Virus record (IMG/VR): IMGVR_UViG_3300017727_000026
Coordinates: 1 to 41,775 of that record
DNA: 41,775 nt
Direction: 5' to 3' (one strand)
From: a virus
How positions within the stretch are numbered: position 1 is the stretch's first letter; each line of letters starts with the position of its first letter. Under the pieces are notes generated by a model. The model did not search any database, was not told the origin of the DNA, and was given only the letters and a program-made list of their open reading frames with translations. Below are positions 15,444 through 21,349 of the stretch, in pieces. The position numbers and the translations under genes are program-made.

Positions 15444-15768
15444 TACGCTTAACCTCAACGTAGTTACAATTTTCGTCCTGCTTATATTTCGGAGCAGGTT
15501 TGCTGACATATTCCAAAACCTTTTGAAAGTCGTCTGTATTAAACTCCGGCGTTTCGATACCAAGACCGTTGCCATAATTCTCAAAGACGATAACGCCAAA
15601 TCTTTCCATCGGTTTTAATTCCCTTTTGTCAGGGTCAGGATGATCGATGAAAATTTGCCATCCATTAAATGAGTACGAAGGGCAAGCGTCGTTAGCAAAT
15701 CCTTCGTATACCCACGTTTTTGGAATTATATCGACAACGTCAGATAAACATTCTTCGAAAAAAGTCAT
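15436..15768 (-). CDS. hypothetical protein of leftward unit 1
   Basis: 110 residues from ATG 15768, which overlaps the upstream stop (ATGA). It looks like a compact alpha/beta protein with many aromatics (WVYEGFANDACPSYSFNGWQ, MERFGVIVFENYG). There is no membrane segment and no recognised motif. The next gene starts inside its last codons. An accessory early or anti-host function is possible from context only. Confidence 0.7.
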   Translation of the reverse strand: MTFFEECLSDVVDIIPKTWVYEGFANDACPSYSFNGWQIFIDHPDPDKRELKPMERFGVIVFENYGNGLGIETPEFNTDDFQKVLEYVSKPAPKYKQDENCNYVEVKRNA

Positions 15769-16124
15769 GACTTCACGTCGTCCCAACACCAATCGGCATT
15801 TTTAAATGAATACATACCGTAAGGATTTGGATCAATAAGTGCTTCGATTACATCAGACATAAATTCGTGAAGATTTTCAACTTCACTGTCTTTCCAATCG
15901 TGTGAAGTCATATCTTTCATATATTCGAAGTCGTTAGTTTTAAGATCTTTAACAAACCTACGAAACTCTTCTTTGCCGAACATAGGCATCGCCCAGCCGT
16001 TCCAACGATGTTTAGGATTATGCCAACCTTGGTAAGGTCGAACTGAACCAAAATCGTCGCCGCAAACAAACTGAGCTCTGACGTATCCATCAAATTTGAG
16101 CTTTTGTTTAACGAACTTATTCAT
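15765..16124 (-). CDS. hypothetical protein of leftward unit 1
   Basis: 119 residues; the start at 16124 has GGAGG 7 bases upstream (the frame upstream belongs to the preceding gene). It is rich in Trp, Phe, Asp and Lys (GWHNPKHRWNGWAMPMFG, KNADWCWDD), acidic towards the C-terminus, with no membrane segment. It may be distantly similar in style to the following gene product (both Trp/Tyr-rich and soluble), but I cannot assign a family. Coupled to the next gene by ATGA. Confidence 0.7.
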   Translation of the reverse strand: MNKFVKQKLKFDGYVRAQFVCGDDFGSVRPYQGWHNPKHRWNGWAMPMFGKEEFRRFVKDLKTNDFEYMKDMTSHDWKDSEVENLHEFMSDVIEALIDPNPYGMYSFKNADWCWDDVKS

Positions 16125-16125
16125 G

Positions 16126-16311
16126 TTACGCCTCCTCTTCTTCGTACAGTGACACACTCTCTCTGTCTTCCGTAGAGACGCCCACTTTGTCTGCAAGTTT
16201 GTTTAGTGTCTCTTTGCCACTAGACGACATACGGTCATATTCCCAGTAAAGGTCGGTGACCCACTCTTGCAATTGTGGTAGACGTAATGTTAGTTCACGC
16301 TCGCCAGCCAT
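16126..16311 (-). CDS. small acidic hypothetical protein of leftward unit 1
   Basis: 61 residues starting MAGERELTLRLPQLQEWVTD. The start at 16311 overlaps the end of the previous gene by 17 bases and has GGAG 7 bases upstream. It is helical, with an acidic C-terminus (SLYEEEEA). No family recognised. It is second in a five-gene unit running leftward from the repeat at 16521. Confidence 0.65.
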   Translation of the reverse strand: MAGERELTLRLPQLQEWVTDLYWEYDRMSSSGKETLNKLADKVGVSTEDRESVSLYEEEEA

Positions 16312-16498
16312 AACGCATCTCCTCATCAGTGACATCCGAAACACAAGCACGCATAAATTTGTCGAGCTTAAATTGCGGATTGTCGTCTTTGAAATAAGAT
16401 GCAAGATGACTTGCAAGATCGAGTTTAAATTCGCGAGGCATATTAGCTTCTCGAATATGTTTCGATATATTGATAAAATGTTTTCGTGATAGACCCAT
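16295..16498 (-). CDS. small hypothetical protein, first gene of leftward unit 1
   Basis: 67 residues. The start at 16498 (MGLSRKHFINISKHIREA) has GGAGG 6 bases upstream in the conserved leader that follows each promoter repeat. It is helical and basic at the N-terminus, with many Phe and Asp further on (ASHLASYFKDDNPQFKLDKF). No motif recognised. Confidence 0.7.
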   Translation of the reverse strand: MGLSRKHFINISKHIREANMPREFKLDLASHLASYFKDDNPQFKLDKFMRACVSDVTDEEMRYGWRA

Positions 16499-16520
16499 AT
16501 CAACCTCCATCGTTAGTTAA

Positions 16521-16544
16521 GTCCACTAAGGGCAAAAATTTGCG
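16521..16544 (-). promoter_or_regulatory. phage promoter repeat 1
   Basis: Minus strand: CGCAAATTTTTGCCC then TTAGTGGAC, followed by a leader TTAACTAACGATGGAGG that supplies the Shine-Dalgarno. It lies about 12 bases from the previous unit's terminator. The predicted start is at GGAC. Confidence 0.75.
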
Positions 16545-16555
16545 CTCGAAATAAA

Positions 16556-16588
16556 CGAAAAAAAGAGGCGAGCCCGTCGGCCCGCCTC
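16556..16588 (-). terminator. intrinsic terminator of leftward unit 2
   Basis: GAGGCGAGCC (16565-16574) pairs with GGCCCGCCTC (16579-16588) with one mismatch and loop CGTC. The A-run at 16558-16564 is the T-tract of the minus strand. Confidence 0.9.
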
Positions 16589-16611
16589 GTATGCGTGGTC
16601 TTGGGAGGGAT

Positions 16612-16710
16612 TCACTCACGCATATTGTTTCGTACAATAAATGCTAGAAACACAATTGAAAAAACGGTTAGTGCTATAGCGGCTACGACTAGCCACTTAA
16701 TTAGTCTCAC
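16612..16710 (-). CDS. 32-residue single-helix membrane microprotein
   Basis: GTG start at 16710 overlaps the TGA of the preceding gene (GTGA). The product RLIKWLVVAAIALTVFSI continuing VFLAFIVRNNMRE has a hydrophobic core of about 20 residues with a basic N-terminus and charged C-terminus, so one transmembrane helix. Too short for family recognition. It is the last gene before a terminator. The tight coupling and coherent transmembrane composition argue that it is real. Confidence 0.55.
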   Translation of the reverse strand: MRLIKWLVVAAIALTVFSIVFLAFIVRNNMRE

Positions 16711-17069
16711 GTTGCATCAACAAGTATGAAGTCGGTAATTTCTTCGTCTTCGATATCTTGCAAGAGACAGCCATCGTCTAGCTCATCATCGCTGCAGCTA
16801 GCTTCAACCGTTACGTAATTATCAAACTGTTGAACATGCTCGCTAAGAATAATGTCATCTTCGAAGTCGGTGCCAGGAGGCACTCTAACTCTCGCAGTGA
16901 AATTAACCGTAGCTTGACAATAAAGTTCACGAGTATGCCATGTCGTCTTATCAATGACATATTGAATAAGTTCGGCCCACGCCGAGTTAGCACTGTCGTT
17001 TACGCTTGCTGCATGAATAGCATCAAGCATTCTTTCGCCTACATCGGTAGGCCACTTAATTTCACTCAT
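16707..17069 (-). CDS. acidic hypothetical protein of leftward unit 2
   Basis: 120 residues from ATG 17069 (MSEIKWPTDVGERMLDAIHA), which has GAGG 6 bases upstream and overlaps the previous gene by 8 bases. Two upstream in-frame ATGs lie inside that gene and lack a better site. The C-terminal 45 residues are very acidic (CSDDELDDGCLLQDIEDEEI). A DNA-mimic-like role is conceivable but cannot be shown. No motif recognised. Confidence 0.68.
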   Translation of the reverse strand: MSEIKWPTDVGERMLDAIHAASVNDSANSAWAELIQYVIDKTTWHTRELYCQATVNFTARVRVPPGTDFEDDIILSEHVQQFDNYVTVEASCSDDELDDGCLLQDIEDEEITDFILVDAT

Positions 17070-17280
17070 CGTCAACCTCATTTCGTACAAGATTAATTAC
17101 ATGGCCGAAATTATCGTCGAACACTTTGAGTAAATGATTATAGTCTGACGACATCATATCTTTACTGATTTCCTCGATCTCATCTCGCGATAAGCCGAGT
17201 TGTCTGCCGTATGATCGCGCATGCCCGATAAGAGCAAACGCATTGCCGTCAACACCGTTTAAGTTTAGTTCAATAGACAT
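17062..17280 (-). CDS. small hypothetical protein, first gene of leftward unit 2
   Basis: 72 residues, start 17280 with GGAGG 6 bases upstream in the conserved leader. The sequence MSIELNLNGVDGNAFALIGH then ARSYGRQLGLSRDEIEEISK suggests a small helical protein with a helix-turn-helix-like rhythm near 25-50, but no family is recognised. Acidic C-terminus (NEVDDE). I recall similar MSIELNLNG... proteins as hypotheticals in phages and bacteria, but no function. Confidence 0.7.
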   Translation of the reverse strand: MSIELNLNGVDGNAFALIGHARSYGRQLGLSRDEIEEISKDMMSSDYNHLLKVFDDNFGHVINLVRNEVDDE

Positions 17281-17300
17281 CGTTACCTCCATAGTAGTTA

Positions 17301-17324
17301 GTCCACTAAGGGCAAAAATTTGCG
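17301..17324 (-). promoter_or_regulatory. phage promoter repeat 2
   Basis: Minus strand CGCAAATTTTTGCCC then TTAGTGGAC, identical to repeat 1 across all 24 bases. The leader TAACTACTATGGAGG follows. Confidence 0.75.
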
Positions 17325-17350
17325 CTTGTAAGCAGCGCACGTTTAAAATG

Positions 17351-17379
17351 AAAAAAAGGCCGAACTTACGTCCGGCCTT
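17351..17379 (-). terminator. intrinsic terminator of leftward unit 3
   Basis: AAGGCCGAAC (17356-17365) pairs with GTCCGGCCTT (17370-17379) around TTAC with one mismatch; A7 at 17351-17357 gives the minus-strand T-tract. The stop of the last gene (TAA) is in the loop. Confidence 0.9.
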
Positions 17380-17530
17380 CTAATTCGAGTGCAATGATTA
17401 ACAAGCATATTCGCTCGTACATCGTTAACTCTGTGTCGCCATCATCGACAACCTTACTATCACGTTGCTGCGAGGGCAGATTTTCGATTTGGTGTTTGAG
17501 ATCATACGCAATAATAAGATTATTGTTCAT
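17366..17530 (-). CDS. small hypothetical protein (end of leftward unit 3)
   Basis: 54 residues from ATG 17530, which overlaps the previous stop (ATGA), to a TAA at 17366-17368 inside the terminator loop. Helical and charged, with a hydrophobic C-terminal stretch (YERICLLIIALELEGRT). No family recognised. Coupling and placement support it. Confidence 0.58.
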   Translation of the reverse strand: MNNNLIIAYDLKHQIENLPSQQRDSKVVDDGDTELTMYERICLLIIALELEGRT

Positions 17531-17730
17531 GATATTTTCGCCACTCTTGGAATTTTTACTATCGTTTTCTCTTTGATACGCTCTTGCGCTTTAGCTTTCG
17601 CGTACTGAAAATCTACGCTGGCGTCACTCATAGCTTTGCTACGAGCATCGTCTTCGTCTTTAGCAAAAACTTTGACATCGATGCGCTGTACTTCTTCGAA
17701 GCGCACAATAAAATTCGGCTTCTTAGACAT
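17527..17730 (-). CDS. small basic hypothetical protein of leftward unit 3
   Basis: 67 residues. The start at 17730 (MSKKPNFIVRFEEVQRIDVK) is preferred over ATG 17739 because AAGGCGG has better spacing to it. One short beta-rich N-terminal part is followed by a Lys/Ala/Glu helix (AKDEDDARSKAMSDASVDFQ). Overlaps the gene before by 8 bases and the one after by 4. No function assigned. Confidence 0.65.
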   Translation of the reverse strand: MSKKPNFIVRFEEVQRIDVKVFAKDEDDARSKAMSDASVDFQYAKAKAQERIKEKTIVKIPRVAKIS

Positions 17731-18112
17731 ATTGCACATCCGCCTTGATATTATATTTTTTATAAATATCTTCGTGCACTAGTTCCGTTGTGTTTGGTTC
17801 GAGTGCAAACGGTATCTGTCGTATGCCATTAGGCTTTATCTGTTCAACGACCCACGCAGCATTGTGGCTGGTCGGTTCGATTTGGTGATGATCACATAAA
17901 AATAAAAACAGTTTTTCCTTGTCGTCTGTACGCAAGGTCACCTCTAAATGACCCATTTGATGACGTACAACACGAACAAAGAATTGTTCTGCCATATGTA
18001 CAAATCTCTCGATTTGATATTTTAGCTCTTTTTCGGTCTCGTGTAATTCTACATCGAGATCTTCTCGCGGATCGATAACATCAATCTTTGTATGGTAAGA
18101 TAAATAAGACAT
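17723..18112 (-). CDS. hypothetical protein, first gene of leftward unit 3
   Basis: 129 residues, start 18112 with GGAGG 7 bases upstream in the conserved leader. Charged N-terminal helix (EDLDVELHETEKELKYQIER), then an alpha/beta region with many His (VVRHQMGHLEV, FLCDHHQIEPTSHN). His clusters could bind metal, but no known signature is complete. Function unknown. Confidence 0.7.
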   Translation of the reverse strand: MSYLSYHTKIDVIDPREDLDVELHETEKELKYQIERFVHMAEQFFVRVVRHQMGHLEVTLRTDDKEKLFLFLCDHHQIEPTSHNAAWVVEQIKPNGIRQIPFALEPNTTELVHEDIYKKYNIKADVQYV

Positions 18113-18133
18113 AAATAACCTCCGTCGTTGTTT

Positions 18134-18157
18134 GTCCATAGAGGCCAACAATTTGCG
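18134..18157 (-). promoter_or_regulatory. phage promoter repeat 3 (divergent copy)
   Basis: Minus strand CGCAAATTGTTGG then CCTCTATGGAC. The CGCAAATT block and the TATGGAC start region are kept while the middle differs. The leader AACAACGACGGAGG follows. Confidence 0.65.
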
Positions 18158-18171
18158 TCCAAGCTTTAACG

Positions 18172-18202
18172 AAAAAAAAGGCCGAGCTTTCGCTCAGCCT
18201 TT
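18172..18202 (-). terminator. intrinsic terminator of leftward unit 4
   Basis: The same hairpin as at 15230-15260: minus strand AAAGGCTGAGC, GAAA, GCTCGGCC, then T8. Confidence 0.9.
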
Positions 18203-18204
18203 AA

Positions 18205-18378
18205 TTATTGAGTACGAGTGACCTTATCTCGTTCACAGATCATGTCGAAAATATCGTCTTCGTCTTCGCTATCACAGCGATAACAAATCCAACAAGGTTT
18301 TCGCAAACCAATGTGCTCGAAAAATGACCCTGATCTTTCGTGTTCTAATGCGCCACATGCGTCACAAGTTTCCATCAT
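18205..18378 (-). CDS. zinc-ribbon-like small protein
   Basis: 57 residues, with two Cys-x-x-Cys pairs: CDAC at residues 5-8 and CWICYRC at about 29-35. This suggests a zinc ribbon, followed by a very acidic stretch (DSEDEDDIFDM). Two adjacent ATGs (18378 and 18375) are possible starts; GGAG lies 4 and 7 bases upstream respectively, and the first overlaps the previous stop. Zinc-ribbon microproteins in phages often bind nucleic acid or host proteins; the target here is unknown. Confidence 0.65.
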   Translation of the reverse strand: MMETCDACGALEHERSGSFFEHIGLRKPCWICYRCDSEDEDDIFDMICERDKVTRTQ

Positions 18379-18848
18379 ACGTCTCCGTTATGATAGAGCT
18401 TATGTGCACGCTTAAGTGCGCCGTGAACATTAGGCGAGTCTAAATTGACGACGGTAAAACCTGCTTTAGGCTTTAGTTCGTCAGACAACTTGCCGTCAAA
18501 CACGATCAATTTTTCGTACTCTTCCATAGTACGTCTACAATTGGCGTACTCATATTCGTCTGTTTGACCAATAATCAATGCTTTACCCGCAAACGTTTCG
18601 CCTGGCACCTTTCGGCCGTTAGGATAAACAAACGAGAAATATCTCGTGTCGTCTTTCATAAGGCCATTATCATCGACCCACAAAATGTCTGCTATTTCGA
18701 TATTATCGATTGGTCTACGAGCTACGAACATACAGTCCATTAACTCGTACATTTGATTAAGCATTGAGTCGTTTAAGTCGAGTGCAACTGGCTTGATCGT
18801 TCTTTTAAACGGATCAACCAGCACGGCTGAAATATATTTATAAGCCAT
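18375..18848 (-). CDS. hypothetical protein of leftward unit 4
   Basis: 157 residues from ATG 18848 (MAYKYISAVLVDPFKRTIKP), with AGGTGA 4-9 bases upstream. The upstream extension of the frame overlaps another small gene and is unlikely. It looks like a soluble alpha/beta protein (NIEIADILWVDDNGLMKDDT, FAGKALIIGQTDEYEYA, FDGKLSDELKPKAGFTVVNL). I recall similar proteins as hypotheticals in proteobacterial phages and plasmids with this MAYKYISA-type start, but no function. Confidence 0.7.
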   Translation of the reverse strand: MAYKYISAVLVDPFKRTIKPVALDLNDSMLNQMYELMDCMFVARRPIDNIEIADILWVDDNGLMKDDTRYFSFVYPNGRKVPGETFAGKALIIGQTDEYEYANCRRTMEEYEKLIVFDGKLSDELKPKAGFTVVNLDSPNVHGALKRAHKLYHNGDV

Positions 18849-18856
18849 GCTATCAC

Positions 18857-18955
18857 CTATATCGAAAACGCAATGAACATCATCGCGTACGCCCATAAAA
18901 TGACTATCGCTGCACCAGCAACGTACTTTGATATTTCGAAAAATTCGGACAACAT
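18857..18955 (-). CDS. 32-residue single-helix membrane microprotein, first gene of leftward unit 4
   Basis: Start ATG 18955 with GGAGG 5 bases upstream in the conserved leader, stop TAG at 18857. The product MLSEFFEISKYVAGAAIVIL then WAYAMMFIAFSI has an amphipathic N-terminus and one hydrophobic helix. The ideal Shine-Dalgarno directly behind a promoter repeat makes expression likely. Function unknown. Confidence 0.62.
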   Translation of the reverse strand: MLSEFFEISKYVAGAAIVILWAYAMMFIAFSI

Positions 18956-18977
18956 ATAAACCTCCATCGTTAATTAA

Positions 18978-19001
18978 GTCCATTAAGTGCAAAAATTTGC
19001 G
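18978..19001 (-). promoter_or_regulatory. phage promoter repeat 4 (consensus copy)
   Basis: Minus strand CGCAAATTTTTGCAC then TTAATGGAC, with leader TTAATTAACGATGGAGG. Confidence 0.75.
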
Positions 19002-19066
19002 CTCTAAATGAGCGTGCGTTTAAAATAAAAATGAATTAGAAGCAGACGAAAAAAGCTCGACGAAAC

Positions 19067-19098
19067 AAAAAAAAAAGACCGAGCTATCGCTCGGCCTT
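19067..19098 (-). terminator. intrinsic terminator of leftward unit 5
   Basis: GACCGAGC (19077-19084), loop TATC, GCTCGGCC; the A10 run at 19067-19076 is the minus-strand T-tract. Bases 19050-19080 resemble those before the next terminator (19300-19326), a short repeat. Confidence 0.88.
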
Positions 19099-19123
19099 CT
19101 AATATTCATGATCGTGATTCACC

Positions 19124-19210
19124 TCAATGCAATATTGCTAAGGCAAATACGAGGCCTACAAATGTACCGTAAATGATTGCCGATCCATAAAATAAAAATT
19201 CTTTAAACAT
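19124..19210 (-). CDS. 28-residue single-helix membrane microprotein
   Basis: ATG 19210 has GGAG 6 bases upstream, again in the leader after a promoter repeat. The product MFKEFLFYGSAIIYGTFVGL then VFALAILH is nearly all hydrophobic, one transmembrane helix. It is alone between its own promoter and terminator, which argues for a dedicated function. The longer open frame to 19420 runs through the promoter and the neighbouring terminator and is rejected. Confidence 0.55.
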   Translation of the reverse strand: MFKEFLFYGSAIIYGTFVGLVFALAILH

Positions 19211-19231
19211 TTCGCTCTCCATAAATGAATT

Positions 19232-19255
19232 GTCCATAAATGGTTGAAATTTGCG
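19232..19255 (-). promoter_or_regulatory. phage promoter repeat 5 (divergent copy)
   Basis: Minus strand CGCAAATTTCAACC then ATTTATGGAC; ends conserved, middle changed. Confidence 0.62.
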
Positions 19256-19313
19256 TTTGAAATAAAACGAAATAAAAATGAATTTAGCGTACGCAAAAAA
19301 ACTTCGGCGAAAC

Positions 19314-19348
19314 AAAAAAAAAGACCACACGCCTTTCGACGTGTGGCC
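19314..19348 (-). terminator. intrinsic terminator of leftward unit 6
   Basis: GACCACACG (19323-19331) pairs with CGTGTGGCC (19340-19348) with one mismatch; A9 at 19314-19322 gives the minus-strand T-tract. Confidence 0.9.
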
Positions 19349-19353
19349 TAATT

Positions 19354-19827
19354 TTATGCGATGGATTTCAAAATCGCATTTGTGTGCTTTTTCGCAATTT
19401 CGCGAGCTTCGACTTCCCATGGCAAGTTGACATAATCATCGTGTCCTTTTGGCGCACCAAATGTTTCGCCTTCGAATTTGTACGTTTTGCCTTTTTGGCT
19501 AAGTCGTTTTGACTCATATTGCGACGCATGTGCGAGTTCGTGCACAATTGTGTTAACTTTCGACTTTAAGTCAAAATTTTTGCAGTCAATTTCGACTGTT
19601 TTATTCGCATTATTAAAATTGCCATAACACTTTAAGCCCTTTTTTTGGCGAATATTGCGAAAGTGCAATTTAATATTTGACTTTACGCCAAGGCGCTCTT
19701 TTGCCAAGTCGAACGCTTTAATTAATTGTTCGCTTTGACTTTTAAAATTTTCGCGAATGTCTTTGACATCGCAAAATACTGAGCCTGTGACGGTCGTATA
19801 GTCGTTCAATATAATAGTTTTCGGCAT
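19354..19827 (-). CDS. zincin-like metallopeptidase domain protein
   Basis: 157 residues. The zinc motif HExxH is clear: H96-E97-L-A-H100 in IVHELAHASQYE, with a candidate third ligand E138 or E140 in NLPWEVEAREIA, the glutamate-zincin arrangement also seen in SprT-like and ImmA-like proteins. Residues 50-90 form a beta region (IKLHFRNIRQKKGLKCYGNF). GGAG precedes the start by 9 bases. It is alone in its unit behind two tandem promoter repeats. Its base composition is AT-richer than the replication genes. A role in cleaving a host or phage protein is an inference. Confidence 0.75.
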   Translation of the reverse strand: MPKTIILNDYTTVTGSVFCDVKDIRENFKSQSEQLIKAFDLAKERLGVKSNIKLHFRNIRQKKGLKCYGNFNNANKTVEIDCKNFDLKSKVNTIVHELAHASQYESKRLSQKGKTYKFEGETFGAPKGHDDYVNLPWEVEAREIAKKHTNAILKSIA

Positions 19828-19855
19828 AATAAATCTCCATAATTTTTGTCCGAAT

Positions 19856-19877
19856 TAAAGCAAAATAATTATTGCTT
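19856..19877 (-). promoter_or_regulatory. inverted repeat in the leader of the zincin gene
   Basis: AAGCAA (19858-19863) and TTGCTT (19872-19877) form a dyad around AT-rich sequence. It begins where transcription from repeat 6 should start, so it would form a 5' hairpin on that transcript or act as an operator. Confidence 0.4.
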
Positions 19878-19898
19878 CATTAAGGGCCAAATTTTGCG
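19875..19898 (-). promoter_or_regulatory. phage promoter repeat 6
   Basis: Minus strand CGCAAAATTTGGCCC then TTAATGAAG. The GGAC start bases are altered, so it may be weak. Confidence 0.55.
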
Positions 19899-19931
19899 TG
19901 CGAAATAATAATAAATCGCAAATAAAATTGA

Positions 19932-19955
19932 CTCCATTAAGTGCAAAAATTTGCG
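19932..19955 (-). promoter_or_regulatory. phage promoter repeat 7, tandem with repeat 6
   Basis: Minus strand CGCAAATTTTTGCAC then TTAATGGAG, one base from the consensus copy. It lies 57 bases upstream of repeat 6 and drives the same zincin unit. Confidence 0.72.
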
Positions 19956-19968
19956 TGCGAAAAAAACG

Positions 19969-20000
19969 AAAAAAAAAGGCCGAGCTTTCGCTCAGCCTTT
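19969..20000 (-). terminator. intrinsic terminator of leftward unit 7
   Basis: Third copy of the AAAGGCTGAGC, GAAA, GCTCGGCC, T8 hairpin (minus strand), 14 bases from promoter repeat 7. Confidence 0.9.
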
Positions 20001-20007
20001 GTGCCAA

Positions 20008-20205
20008 TTATTCGGCACTTTCAATCATCATTTTAATTTGATTTCTTATATTATCGCCAATATTTTGGCAGTCATTTGTGTAGTCCAAATCGTATTCGTT
20101 TGCCATTTCGCTCACAAATCGACCAATGTCCATTTGCAACTCTTTAAATAATTCGTTTGCAAATTCGTTTATTACAACATTTTGATCTTTCAAAAATCTC
20201 GACAT
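20008..20205 (-). CDS. small acidic hypothetical protein, only gene of leftward unit 7
   Basis: 65 residues, start 20205 (MSRFLKDQNVVINEFANELF) with GGAG 10 bases upstream. Strongly helical and acidic (VSEMANEYDLDYTNDCQNIG). The frame upstream to 20280 lies in the leader and is rejected. No family recognised. It stops 8 bases before its terminator. Confidence 0.65.
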   Translation of the reverse strand: MSRFLKDQNVVINEFANELFKELQMDIGRFVSEMANEYDLDYTNDCQNIGDNIRNQIKMMIESAE

Positions 20206-20293
20206 TTTAAAAACTCCAAATTTAAATTTTGTCCAAATAAATTGGAACGAATGGCGACAGTCTGCATCACTGGTCGGCACGCCATACCATTCG

Positions 20294-20317
20294 TTCCATT
20301 AAGTGCGAAAATTTGCG
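20294..20317 (-). promoter_or_regulatory. phage promoter repeat 8, rightmost copy
   Basis: Minus strand CGCAAATTTTCGCAC then TTAATGGAA. The leader to the gene at 20205 is longer (about 90 bases) than in other units. Confidence 0.68.
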
Positions 20318-20620
20318 TTTGAAAATTTTAATTCGTATTTTTGTATAAATGCAAAATGCCAATAAACGAAATCCAATTCGTTCAATATTCGATTTAATAT
20401 TTATTAATATTCGTTTTGCAATTAGATATTTTATCTAATCATTGAACGAATTACATTTTATTCAATTTAAATTTAAAAACGTTCGTTTAATTAGGCTCCA
20501 TTTGAGCATAAACGAAATATAAAATCGAAATGAATGACATTTCGAAAATGTCGGTTATTGTTGTTGTTTGTAGTTTCTTACAAACTTCGTCCCCCATAAG
20601 AAAAACACCGAGGAACTACC
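20318..20620. other. AT-rich palindromic spacer between leftward and rightward gene blocks
   Basis: No gene is seen. Nested inverted repeats are: AATTCGTTCAAT (20375-20386) with ATTGAACGAATT (20441-20452), perfect over 12 bp; inside it ATTAGAT (20421-20427) with ATCTAAT (20433-20439); then GACATTT (20536-20542), loop CGA, AAATGTC (20546-20552); then GTTTGTA (20566-20572), loop GTTTCT, TACAAAC (20579-20585). It is the most AT-rich stretch and separates divergent transcription, so it may hold the late promoter, a replication origin or both. None can be proven by eye. Confidence 0.5.
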
Positions 20621-21349
20621 ATGGCCCTTGAAAGCGGTACATTTATTGACGCGTTAAACGTGTCTAACCCAACTAATACGGACTCGGTGTCTGAAGCCGA
20701 CAACCACATCCGTTTAATTAAATCTACTATAAAGGCGACTTTTCCAAACCTGACTGCAGCCGTAACCCTTACGGCAGCTGAAATAAACGCCCTCCAAGGC
20801 CTCCAGACGCTCGTAGGACAGCTTACTGCTCCTGCTGGGACCCGTATGCTGTTCCAGCAAAGTGCTGCACCGACGGGCTGGACTATAGATACTTCGCATA
20901 ACGACAAAGCATTGCGAGTAGTGTCAGGTTCCACAAGTACAGGTGGCAGCGTAGCTTTTTCTAGTGCGTTTACGAGCCATACGCCTGCAGGTTCGGTGTC
21001 GACAACACTTAGTGGCAACACCGGTTACCTCACACTTACTGCTGCACATCTGCCAGCTCACCGTCACTTTATTGCTGCAAATATCACAGGTAACGCTTTA
21101 GGTACACTAACAGCATCAAACTCAGCGCGCCGTGGCGGTCACCAAGAGCTTGCCTCTAATAACTCCGAAGACTACCACTTGGGCGGTGCTGGCTCTAATG
21201 ACGCAACCATAGGTCGTACGTCATCTGTGGGTAGCAACAGCGGCCACAGACACAGCATATCAGGGACTTTTGCCGGAACATTTAGCGGAACAGCTATAGA
21301 CCTAAGCGTCAGCTATGTAGATGTGATAATCGCCCAAAAGGACGCATAA
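20621..21349 (+). CDS. tail fibre / collar-type structural protein
   Basis: 242 residues. The N-terminus (MALESGTFIDALNVSNPTNT, then EADNHIRLIKSTIK) is typical of proteins that attach to a tail or fibre and is often seen in marine phages. The C-terminal half has the fibre-tip pattern AAPTGWT, then LRVVSGS and GGSVAFSSAF, then AHLPAHRHF and SGHRHSISG, as in T4 gp12/gp37-like receptor tips where His residues hold metal ions. GAGGA precedes the ATG. It is the first gene of the rightward late block. Probably a host-recognition protein. Confidence 0.8.
   Translation: MALESGTFIDALNVSNPTNTDSVSEADNHIRLIKSTIKATFPNLTAAVTLTAAEINALQGLQTLVGQLTAPAGTRMLFQQSAAPTGWTIDTSHNDKALRVVSGSTSTGGSVAFSSAFTSHTPAGSVSTTLSGNTGYLTLTAAHLPAHRHFIAANITGNALGTLTASNSARRGGHQELASNNSEDYHLGGAGSNDATIGRTSSVGSNSGHRHSISGTFAGTFSGTAIDLSVSYVDVIIAQKDA

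Noticed and set aside
19211-19420. Extended leftward frame upstream of the 28-residue microprotein
   Set aside because: It reads through a promoter repeat, the terminator of the neighbouring unit and poly-Lys/Phe sequence. The ATG at 19210 has the proper Shine-Dalgarno.
16521-20317. CRISPR-like array from the repeated 24-bp elements
   Set aside because: Spacing is irregular (57 to over 800 bases), the intervals are genes, and each repeat sits directly before a start codon. They are promoters or leaders rather than CRISPR repeats.
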